This document shows positions 1-5,185 of a stretch of DNA of 7,490 nucleotides, piece by piece. Source of the stretch: an uncultured Bacteroidia bacterium. GTDB taxonomy: Bacteria > Bacteroidota > Bacteroidia > Bacteroidales > UBA932. The notes under the pieces were generated by a model that worked only from the letters and a program-made list of their open reading frames with translations, made no database searches and had not been told where the DNA came from. Where the stretch lies: the NCBI GenBank assembly GCA_902797895.1, contig CADBUS010000095.1, positions 1 to 7,490 on the forward strand. Reading direction: 5' to 3'. Made by a program: the position numbers and the translations under genes. The first letter of the stretch is position 1. Each line of letters starts with the position of its first letter.

Positions 1-726
1 AAGGAGAACGGCGGCAAGATGTCTGCCCACAATTTTGCTCTCACAAAAGCCGAGGGGGAGTGGTTTATGTGCGTAGATTCTGATGATTCCCTCTGCGGTT
101 CGGATGTGCTACAGAATATGATAGAGTTTTGGGAAAATACAATAAAAAGTGAGTTGCCAAAGGGTGTTAAAGTGGAGAATCTTTGCGGTATCCTGTCATA
201 CATACATACGTACATACACAAACAGGTAAACATTAAAGAGCATAATCTTCAATTTCCTCTCAATGTTAAGGTCTCCTCCTTTTCTGAACTCTACAAGAAT
301 GGTTTTAATGGAGAGCTTGCTCTTTTAATAAAAACCGATATTATAAAGCTGTACCCATATCCCTATTTTGAGGGGGAGAATTTTATTACAGACGATTTTG
401 TTTTCGAGCAAATTGAGGAGAAATACAAGATGTTACTTCTGCCTATGTTTTCCCAATACCGCAACTACCAAAACGATGGTTACTCATATAATTATCGCAA
501 GCTCCTACTGACTAATCCTCTGGGTTACAGAGCATTTAACAATCAGAGAGTAAGGCTTAAAAAGTTCAATCACACTAAAAATGCAATAAATTATATTGCA
601 CTCTGTTTGCGCATAAAAGATGGCACTATGCTCTCCGGCTCTGCAAATAAGCTACTTACAATACTTCTCTTCCCACTGGGAGTTGCAAAGTATTTTTACG
701 ATAAGCGCTTTCTGAAGACTCTGTAG
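1..726 (+). CDS. Family 2 (GT-A fold) glycosyltransferase, 5' partial
   Basis: The reading frame is open from base 1, so the gene starts before the window. The ATG at 19 lies inside the conserved core and is not the true start. The visible part (about 241 residues) opens with KENGGKMSAHNFAL, then the acidic VDSDD motif at visible residues 25-29. Together these match the GT2 pattern 'N.G.s.ArN.gl..a.Gey..f.DsDD', whose aspartates bind the metal and nucleotide-sugar. About 70 N-terminal residues with the nucleotide-binding strand are missing. Further on are an acidic TDDFVFEQI segment, which may include the catalytic base, and a hydrophobic, basic C-terminus (LLTILLFPLGVAKYFYDKRF) that probably sits on the inner membrane. 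The likely role is adding a sugar to a lipid-linked capsule or O-antigen unit; donor and acceptor cannot be read from sequence. It ends with TAG 3 bases before the flippase, which suggests coupled translation. Confidence 0.88.
   Translation, partial: KENGGKMSAHNFALTKAEGEWFMCVDSDDSLCGSDVLQNMIEFWENTIKSELPKGVKVENLCGILSYIHTYIHKQVNIKEHNLQFPLNVKVSSFSELYKNGFNGELALLIKTDIIKLYPYPYFEGENFITDDFVFEQIEEKYKMLLLPMFSQYRNYQNDGYSYNYRKLLLTNPLGYRAFNNQRVRLKKFNHTKNAINYIALCLRIKDGTMLSGSANKLLTILLFPLGVAKYFYDKRFLKTL
197..220 (+). repeat. Short imperfect CATA tetranucleotide tract inside the glycosyltransferase gene
   Basis: Six consecutive 4-base units read CATA, CATA, CATA, CGTA, CATA, CACA; two units are degenerate. 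In frame they encode SYIHTYIHK. A tetranucleotide tract in a surface-glycan gene could slip and shift the frame, but three perfect units is short and the interruptions reduce slippage. I record it as sequence structure only. Confidence 0.5.
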
Positions 727-729
727 CCT

Positions 730-2163
730 ATGCTTAGTCCTGCTAAAAAGAGTACTCTGTGGAATGTTATTGAGAAGGGAGCGGTGCTTTCCATTCAGAT
801 AATAATAACGCTTATTATCACAAGAATCATATCGCCGGAGGACTACGGAATAATTGCAATGGTTACTGTATTCTTCTCGATAGCCTCCACCATTATAGAT
901 TTTGGTATGGAAGGGGCTATTATCCAAAAAAAGGAGTGCTTAAAGGAGGATTACAATGCAGCCTTCTTTTTCATTCTGGGAATGAGCATTTTGCTATATG
1001 TCACACTCTATTTTTACGCCCCATATATTGCTCGGTTTTATAAGTTACCCCAACTTGCAGAGGTGGTTAAGATAGGAGGTATTACACTAATTATAAGAGC
1101 TTTGGGAATAGTACCATACGCCAAAATGGAGCGCCACCTCAACTTCAAAAGCATTGCCAAGATAAGCGCCTTTACAGCACTGCTCGCCGGAGTTGTTGCC
1201 ATCGCGATGGCCTATAAAGGCTTTGCCTACTGGGCTTTGGTTGCGCAGTTTGTCTTAACCTCAACGCTTACAACCATACTCTATTTTGTGGCTTCAAAGT
1301 GGAAACCCACAATGCAACTCTCCGCTGCCTCTTTCAAAAATTTGTTGGGGTTTGGATTACCGCTTATGTTTACATCGCTTATAAACGGCCTGTATGGCAA
1401 TCTCTATAATTTGGTGATAGGGCGCAAGTTCAGCGAACGGCAACTTGGGTTATACAACCGCGCCTCCACATTGGCCGGCTATGCTCCGCTCAATTTGAGC
1501 GACCTTACTATGAGGGCTTTATACCCTATATTCTCGCGCGAGCAAGATAATTACCGCCTGTTGAAAGAGTATACATTAAAGACTCTCCATATAACATTTT
1601 TCATAATAATACCTATAACAGCTTTTACTGTGGTAAACTGCCGCGATATTGTAATAGCCTTATTGACAGAAAAGTGGAAAGAAGTAATTCCTTTTTTGCG
1701 GATTTTGGCAATATCCAACATAGCCTTTATCTTCTTTAACATACATATAAATCTGCTAAAGGCTACAGGAAATACCAAAACCCTATTTTTGTGCGAGGTG
1801 CTGAAAAAAGGGGTGGGAATAGCCATATTTATTGCGCTGCTACCGCTTGGTATTATGGCTATTATGTGGGGTATACTTGCCACCTCTATAATCAATCTGC
1901 TTATAAGCTCCTACTTCATCTGGCGCAAAATCAAAATAGGGCTTTGGAAGCAGTTGTTGCAGGGAGTTTCTGTAACAATAGGCACAGCTGCAAGTGCCGT
2001 AGCCGCCTATTGGATTGCCGGCTTTGCAGATAATATTTATATGAGACTTGGGTTGTGTGCTGTTATGTTTACAACTCTGTTTATACTATATGCCTGTATA
2101 ACAAAAGATTCTGCAATTCCTTTCTTTAAAGATTACTACTATAAGATTTTCCGTAAGAGATAA
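730..2163 (+). CDS. Wzx-like polysaccharide flippase (MOP/MATE superfamily)
   Basis: A complete 477-residue multispanning membrane protein of the polysaccharide-biosynthesis export family (COG2244, WzxC/Polysacc_synt type). Such proteins move undecaprenyl-linked oligosaccharide units across the inner membrane. Evidence: an amphipathic start followed by a first helix at about 17-35 (IQIIITLIITRIISPEDYG), the 'DFGMEGAIIQKK' segment at 57-68, and many hydrophobic helices, including roughly 78-98, 144-161, 164-187, 287-303, 326-344, 361-396 and 411-430. The family block between repeats, 'VIGRKFSERQLGLYNRA', lies at 229-245. The length is normal for Wzx proteins. ATG at 730 follows the upstream TAG by 3 bases without a clear Shine-Dalgarno sequence, so it is probably coupled to the glycosyltransferase. 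The substrate cannot be inferred; a teichuronic-acid or exopolysaccharide exporter of the same family is the alternative. Confidence 0.92.
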   Translation: MLSPAKKSTLWNVIEKGAVLSIQIIITLIITRIISPEDYGIIAMVTVFFSIASTIIDFGMEGAIIQKKECLKEDYNAAFFFILGMSILLYVTLYFYAPYIARFYKLPQLAEVVKIGGITLIIRALGIVPYAKMERHLNFKSIAKISAFTALLAGVVAIAMAYKGFAYWALVAQFVLTSTLTTILYFVASKWKPTMQLSAASFKNLLGFGLPLMFTSLINGLYGNLYNLVIGRKFSERQLGLYNRASTLAGYAPLNLSDLTMRALYPIFSREQDNYRLLKEYTLKTLHITFFIIIPITAFTVVNCRDIVIALLTEKWKEVIPFLRILAISNIAFIFFNIHINLLKATGNTKTLFLCEVLKKGVGIAIFIALLPLGIMAIMWGILATSIINLLISSYFIWRKIKIGLWKQLLQGVSVTIGTAASAVAAYWIAGFADNIYMRLGLCAVMFTTLFILYACITKDSAIPFFKDYYYKIFRKR

Positions 2164-2177
2164 AACTCTGAAAACCC

Positions 2178-2257
2178 CTGTCACTCTGAACGAAGTGAAG
2201 AGTCTATAGAGTGTATAATCCTCCCAACAGATTCTTCGCTAACGCTCAGAATGACAG
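2178..2257. repeat. Imperfect long inverted repeat between convergent genes (dispersed-repeat type)
   Basis: The left arm (2178-2205, beginning CTGTCACTCTGAACG) and the right arm (2229-2257, ending CTCAGAATGACAG) are imperfect inverse copies of about 28 bases, separated by 23 bases. Most mismatches are transitions that still allow G-U pairing, and there is one 1-base indel. The arms resemble a palindromic element I recognise from many unrelated bacterial genomes ('GTCATTCTGAGCGAAGCGAAGAATCT' type, given here only as a description). It fills nearly all of the 109 bases between the flippase stop and the stop of the capA-like gene. It may terminate transcription from either side, though no U-tract follows the stem on either strand. 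Confidence 0.8.
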
Positions 2258-2272
2258 AACTGCCCCACACTG

Positions 2273-3406
2273 TTATCGCTTGGTAATTGCACCATCGGGA
2301 GCTATATTCAGTTTTGAATCTTTTATATCGGCAGTAGTAAGCTCTGCAATCTCCTTTACCACAATGTTTTTGGCATCTTTCTTAGGGCCGCGCATAGGCT
2401 GCTGAATAAAGGAGTGAATATGTCCGTCTATAAATTCTCCCTTGCCATTTACTCTTACCGTAATTACAGGGGCATAGCCTGTGTAGCCTGCAACCCCCAT
2501 TCCACAGGTGCAGAAATTGCCGAGGCTGTATGCTATAAAGCGGTTGTTATATAGCTCAATAGCACGTACTACGTGAGGTCCGTGCCCATATATTACATCT
2601 GCTCCGCAATCTATTGCAAAGTGGGTAAAGAAGCGTAGGTTGCCGCGGTCATCGCCTTGAAAATACTCGGTACCGTATGGCAGATGCCTTGCGCGGCTTC
2701 CCTCATCTCCACCGTGGAAACTCACCACAACAATATCGCACTCGCGATTTAACATTTCCACTATCCGCCTTACAGTTGCAGTATCCTGAGTTCTAAGGGA
2801 ATAATCCTCGTGCCCAAAGGCGCAGAATCCATATTTTATCCCCTCTTTCTCTTTGATGAAATACTCTTTGTGCTGAGTCTGCCCTTTGGGATCTTTGGCC
2901 CCCGAATAACCTACTCCTGCCTTATCCAGATTCTGCTCTGTTTGAGTCATAGCCTCATCAAAAAAATCATATATGTGATTATTGGCAAGCCCCACATAAT
3001 CAAAGCCGGCATCTGCCAAGTGATGAGCATAATGAGGCGGCATCATAAACATAAAGGCAAATTTGCTGGTAAGGCTCTTGCGTGGTTTGCCGCTTGAGGC
3101 AATAGTACCCTCAAGATTTCCGCAGGCTATATCGGCAGCGTGAAAAAGATGCTTTACATCGTCAAATATATTCTTACCATCGTTTGGAGGGAGGTTGTTT
3201 TTGAACTTGTTTCCCATCATAATATCTCCGCACACAGCAACTGTAATTGTATCTTTTATAACGCGTTGCAGAGTAGCAACCGTATCTGCGGCAGAAGAAT
3301 TGGCTGCTGCGGAGTCAATTCCTTTGGAGTAGGAATTACCACCGCGGCACATTATAAACAATAAAGCACAGGTCAAAAAAGCCGATTTACAAAGAATGTT
3401 TCTCAT
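2273..3406 (-). CDS. CapA/PgsA-family (PGA_cap) metallophosphatase-fold envelope protein
   Basis: A 377-residue protein of the poly-gamma-glutamate capsule synthesis family (PGA_cap), a calcineurin-like phosphoesterase fold. Family motifs occur in order: GDIMMG (60-65), GNLEG (96-100), ANNHIYD (141-147), SFHGGDE (229-235), GHGPHV (274-279) and YSLGNF (293-298). The Asp, Asn and His residues of these motifs would form the metal site. The third motif is usually HWG.E, so HGGDE is a slight variant. The N-terminus (basic start, hydrophobic stretch about 8-19) is a signal sequence. Cys20 follows LFIM, a poor lipobox, so lipoprotein status is uncertain. Residues 30-55 are a low-complexity linker. 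ATG at 3406 precedes the signal sequence directly. Family members take part in capsule polymer synthesis or anchoring, but many Bacteroidota homologues have no proven role. It is convergent with the flippase and lies downstream of rpsC on the same strand, behind strong terminators. Confidence 0.9.
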   Translation of the reverse strand: MRNILCKSAFLTCALLFIMCRGGNSYSKGIDSAAANSSAADTVATLQRVIKDTITVAVCGDIMMGNKFKNNLPPNDGKNIFDDVKHLFHAADIACGNLEGTIASSGKPRKSLTSKFAFMFMMPPHYAHHLADAGFDYVGLANNHIYDFFDEAMTQTEQNLDKAGVGYSGAKDPKGQTQHKEYFIKEKEGIKYGFCAFGHEDYSLRTQDTATVRRIVEMLNRECDIVVVSFHGGDEGSRARHLPYGTEYFQGDDRGNLRFFTHFAIDCGADVIYGHGPHVVRAIELYNNRFIAYSLGNFCTCGMGVAGYTGYAPVITVRVNGKGEFIDGHIHSFIQQPMRGPKKDAKNIVVKEIAELTTADIKDSKLNIAPDGAITKR

Positions 3407-3426
3407 AGTTTATTTTTTTTGAATGG

Positions 3427-3434
3427 TAAAGATA
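3427..3434 (-). promoter_or_regulatory. Possible -7 element upstream of the capA-like gene
   Basis: Read on the - strand, these bases are TATCTTTA, one mismatch from the Bacteroidota -7 consensus TAnnTTTG, 20 bases upstream of the ATG at 3406. I see no convincing TTTG-type -33 element at the expected distance, which falls in the repeat hairpin. The terminators upstream make a separate promoter likely, but this exact site is weak. Confidence 0.25.
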
Positions 3435-3442
3435 TAAAATTT

Positions 3443-3494
3443 GCGTATAAAAGGAGGTCTGCTTATGCAGACCGATAAACGCATAAAAAAAAGC
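3443..3494. repeat. 52-bp direct repeat, copy 1
   Basis: Identical over all 52 bases to 3557-3608, with a 114-base offset. Contents on the + strand: GCGTATAA; AAAGGAGGT (3450-3458), complementary to the 16S rRNA 3' end; a 7-bp hairpin GGTCTGC-TTAT-GCAGACC (3456-3473); and AACGCATAAAAAAAAGC (3478-3494). The outer ends GCGT and ACGC can also pair. The last 17 bases recur in inverted orientation at 3623-3639 across the end of rpsC. Confidence 0.95.
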
Positions 3495-3506
3495 CGACCT
3501 GAATGA
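3465..3506 (+). other. Possible 13-codon mini-ORF with strong Shine-Dalgarno sequence
   Basis: ATG at 3465 is preceded by AAAGGAGG with 7 bases between it and the ATG, and opens the short frame MQTDKRIKKSRPE ending in TGA (3504-3506). The Shine-Dalgarno GG and the ATG both lie within the hairpin at 3456-3473, with the A and T of the ATG in the loop. The second repeat copy starts the same peptide at 3579 (MQTDKRIKKS) but then runs antisense into rpsC for 51 codons, ending at TAG 3732-3734. The ribosome-site geometry is good, but Bacteroidota rarely depend on such sites. Chance within a palindromic repeat is at least as likely as a real leader peptide. Confidence 0.2.
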
Positions 3507-3512
3507 AGGCAA

Positions 3513-3526
3513 GTCGCTTTAGCGAC
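3513..3526. repeat. Small perfect hairpin between the repeat copies
   Basis: GTCGCT (3513-3518) and AGCGAC (3521-3526) are exact inverse copies around TT, best drawn as a 5-bp stem with a TTTA loop. On the - strand it is followed, 18 bases later, by T8 (3492-3485). With the weak GCCG/CGGC closing pairs this could be a second, poorer terminator behind the main one. Confidence 0.6.
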
Positions 3527-3527
3527 C

Positions 3528-3540
3528 GGCACAGAGTGCC
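3528..3540. repeat. Small perfect hairpin GGCAC-AGA-GTGCC
   Basis: A 5-bp perfect stem with a 3-base loop, in the 62-base segment (3495-3556) between the two 52-bp repeat copies. It starts one base after the hairpin at 3513-3526 and is one of several consecutive palindromes here. Confidence 0.55.
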
Positions 3541-3543
3541 TAT

Positions 3544-3559
3544 CGCTGCTTTAGCAGCG
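3544..3559. repeat. Small perfect hairpin abutting repeat copy 2
   Basis: CGCTGCT (3544-3550) and AGCAGCG (3553-3559) are exact inverse copies around TT, in practice a 6-bp stem with a TTTA loop. The right arm overlaps the first three bases of repeat copy 2. The loop matches that of the hairpin at 3513-3526, suggesting related units. Confidence 0.6.
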
Positions 3560-3608
3560 TATAAAAGGAGGTCTGCTTATGCAGACCGATAAACGCATAA
3601 AAAAAAGC
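3557..3608. repeat. 52-bp direct repeat, copy 2
   Basis: A perfect copy of 3443-3494. It includes the anti-16S-like AAAGGAGGT at 3564-3572, the hairpin at 3570-3587 and the 17-base AACGCATAAAAAAAAGC at 3592-3608. The last element forms the left arm of the rpsC terminator. The absence of any difference over 52 non-coding bases points to recent duplication, gene conversion, or a mobile or assembly origin. Confidence 0.95.
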
Positions 3609-3639
3609 GAGCTTTATAGCTCGCTTTTTTTTATGCGTT
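3592..3639 (-). terminator. Perfect 22-bp inverted repeat; intrinsic terminator after rpsC
   Basis: The arms 3592-3613 and 3618-3639 are exact inverse complements around the loop TTAT (3614-3617). The core is GCGAGCT/AGCTCGC, flanked by A8 on one side and T8 on the other, so it can end transcription on either strand; on the - strand the T8 is 3606-3599. Further arms AACGCAT/ATGCGTT extend the symmetry. The right arm contains the last codons of rpsC, AAC GCA TAA. It is well placed to end the operon transcript immediately after rpsC. Confidence 0.9.
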
Positions 3640-4392
3640 CTGCGGCGCACGCTGCCGGCGGCCACCTCTTGAGCCTCCACCACCACGGCGGCGATCACCA
3701 CCTCTTCCGCCCTCTGAACGAGCTCTGTCATTAGCACTTACGCCAGCGTTTGGAGAGAGATCCTTTTTACCGAATACCTCACCGTTGCAAACCCATACCT
3801 TTACACCAAGTACACCGTATGTTGTATGTGCCTCAGCCAAAGCGTAATCTATGTTTGCGCGCAAAGTATGCAGAGGAGTTCTACCCTCTTTGAACATCTC
3901 GCTGCGTGCCATCTCGGCTCCACCCAAACGGCCACTGATAAGAACTTTGATACCCTCAGCACCTGAGCGTATTGCAGATGCAATAGCCATCTTAACAGCT
4001 CTTCTGTAAGATACACGTCCCTCAATCTGACGGGCAATGCTGTTGGCTATAATATTGGCATCTATCTCAGGGCGCTTAACCTCAAAGATATTTATCTGAA
4101 CATCCTTCTCTGAGATCTTCTTGAGCTCAACCATAAGTTTCTCAACCTCAGCACCGCCCTTGCCGATAATAACACCAGGCTTTGCAGTGTGAATGGTTAC
4201 GGTTATAACCTTAAGGGTTCTCTCTATTACAATCTTAGAGATATTTGCCTTGGAAAGTCTGGCATATAGATACTTACGAATCTTGTCATCTTCCAGTATC
4301 TTGGCAGCGTAATCTGTTCCGCCATACCAGTTGGAATCCCATCCGCGGATAATTCCAAGCCTATTGCTTATTGGATTTGTTTTTTGTCCCAT
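3631..4392 (-). CDS. rpsC: 30S ribosomal protein S3
   Basis: A 253-residue S3, part of the mRNA entry site of the small subunit. The start is ATG at 4392 (MGQKTNPISNRLGI, the family's standard N-terminus), 1 base after the rplV stop; a longer frame reaching 4482 only runs back into rplV. The KH domain has the GKGG loop at 77-80 (GVIIGKGGAEVE). The C-terminal domain has SGRLGGAEMARSE (153-165), EGRTPLHTLRANIDYA (169-184) and TTYGVLGVKVW (190-200). After about residue 222 comes an Arg/Gly-rich tail (repeated GGRGG, RRRGGGG, RGGRR), longer than the short basic tail of well-studied S3 proteins and ending in APQNA. The last two codons and the stop are part of the terminator palindrome. rplP should follow but does not. 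Confidence 0.98.
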   Translation of the reverse strand: MGQKTNPISNRLGIIRGWDSNWYGGTDYAAKILEDDKIRKYLYARLSKANISKIVIERTLKVITVTIHTAKPGVIIGKGGAEVEKLMVELKKISEKDVQINIFEVKRPEIDANIIANSIARQIEGRVSYRRAVKMAIASAIRSGAEGIKVLISGRLGGAEMARSEMFKEGRTPLHTLRANIDYALAEAHTTYGVLGVKVWVCNGEVFGKKDLSPNAGVSANDRARSEGGRGGDRRRGGGGSRGGRRQRAPQNA

Positions 4393-4393
4393 A

Positions 4394-4861
4394 TTACTTT
4401 TCCTCCGCTTTTTCAGCAGCCTTCTTGGCAGCAGGTTTCTTAGTTGCAGCCTTCTTTGCTGCCGGTTTAGTATCAAGTACAATGGTTACGTGGTTAGAAC
4501 GCTTTCTGATTCTTGCAGCCCTACCCTGAGGAGCAGTTCTGATTCTCTTAAGGGTACGTCCCTCATCAACCATAATGGTCTTAACTATAACGTTGCCATT
4601 GTCAAGCTCTTTGCGGTCTGCAGTATTCTTGCTCTCCCAGTTTGCGATAGCGCTCTTAAGGAGTTTGTGGAGCTTATTGGAAGACTCCTTCTTAGAAAAC
4701 TTAAGAATATCAAGAGCTTTGTTTACCTCTACCCCTCTGATGGTATCTGCGCTGTAACGCATTTTGCGCGGAGAGGTAGGAATATCATTCAGCTTAGCAA
4801 TAGCTGTCTGCTTTTTTATCTCTTTCAGGCGCTCGGCCATTTCTCTTTTTCTTTTTCCCAT
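4394..4861 (-). CDS. rplV: 50S ribosomal protein L22 with Lys/Ala-rich C-terminal tail
   Basis: A 155-residue L22, which lines the peptide exit tunnel and binds 23S rRNA. Core motifs: IPTSPRKMRYSADTIRG (27-43), the helix around LLKSAIANWESKN (67-79), and the tunnel hairpin DEGRTLKRIRTAPQGRAARIRKRSNHVTIVL (99-129). The family normally ends just after the HVTIVL strand. Here about 25 more residues follow (131-155), almost only Lys, Ala, Pro and Glu, with PAAKKAA occurring twice, like a histone-H1 tail. ATG at 4861 gives MGKRKREMAERLKE, comparable to other Bacteroidota L22 starts; an internal Met at residue 8 is less likely. It lies 30 bases after rpsS and 1 base before rpsC. Confidence 0.97.
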   Translation of the reverse strand: MGKRKREMAERLKEIKKQTAIAKLNDIPTSPRKMRYSADTIRGVEVNKALDILKFSKKESSNKLHKLLKSAIANWESKNTADRKELDNGNVIVKTIMVDEGRTLKRIRTAPQGRAARIRKRSNHVTIVLDTKPAAKKAATKKPAAKKAAEKAEEK

Positions 4862-4891
4862 TTCTGTAATTCTTTAAAGTTAACTTACAGC

Positions 4892-5167
4892 CTACTTGTT
4901 CTCCTTACGGTTACCTGAGTGGCCTTTGAAAGTACGGGTAGGAGCAAACTCACCGAGTTTGTGCCCAACCATATTCTCAGTTACGTAAACGGGAATAAAC
5001 TTGTTTCCGTTATGAACGGCAATTGTGTGACCTACAAAGTCCGGAGAGATCATACTCGCTCTGGACCAAGTCTTCACAACATCCTTCTTGCCAGACTCAT
5101 TCATAGCAAGAATCCTCTTCTCTAAGGAAGCCTCAATGTAAGGGCCTTTTTTAATTGAACGACTCAT
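4892..5167 (-). CDS. rpsS: 30S ribosomal protein S19
   Basis: A 91-residue S19, a small-subunit head protein that forms a complex with S13 near the A-site tRNA. The family sequence is complete: MSRSIKKGPYI at the start, KTWSRASMISPDFVGHTIAVHNG (32-54) and ENMVGHKLGEFAPTRTFKGH (64-83). Length and start are standard. It lies 18 bases downstream of rplB and 30 bases upstream of rplV. The gap to rplV is A/T-rich with no Shine-Dalgarno sequence, as usual in this phylum. Confidence 0.98.
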   Translation of the reverse strand: MSRSIKKGPYIEASLEKRILAMNESGKKDVVKTWSRASMISPDFVGHTIAVHNGNKFIPVYVTENMVGHKLGEFAPTRTFKGHSGNRKENK

Positions 5168-5185
5168 AATCTTAAATTTATTCCG

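Noticed and set aside
1551..1895. A 114-codon - strand frame inside the flippase gene
   Set aside because: Antisense to transmembrane-helix coding sequence with no family resemblance; a typical shadow frame.
2211..2405. A 64-codon + strand frame starting MYNPPNRFFANAQND
   Set aside because: Its first part is the translation of the inverted-repeat arm and the rest is antisense to the capA-like gene; no family resemblance.
3443..3608. CRISPR array
   Set aside because: Only two repeat copies of 52 bp with one 62-bp spacer that is itself palindromic, and no cas genes in view.
3443..3639. Insertion sequence with terminal inverted repeats
   Set aside because: No transposase is encoded and there are no clear target-site duplications. 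The repeats are direct except at the terminator. A small non-autonomous element remains possible and is covered in the findings.
3540..3737. A 65-codon - strand frame across the end of rpsC and the repeat cluster
   Set aside because: It overlaps rpsC in another frame, is low in complexity and ends in the hairpins; no recognisable domain.
4393..4482. A longer S3 start upstream of 4392
   Set aside because: The extra 30 residues overlap rplV in another frame, and the universal MGQKTNPI start is at 4392.
4331..4918. A 195-codon + strand frame opposite rplV and the start of rpsC
   Set aside because: Entirely antisense to well-supported ribosomal genes; its long Leu/Ser/Phe runs are the complement of Lys/Glu/Ala-rich coding sequence.
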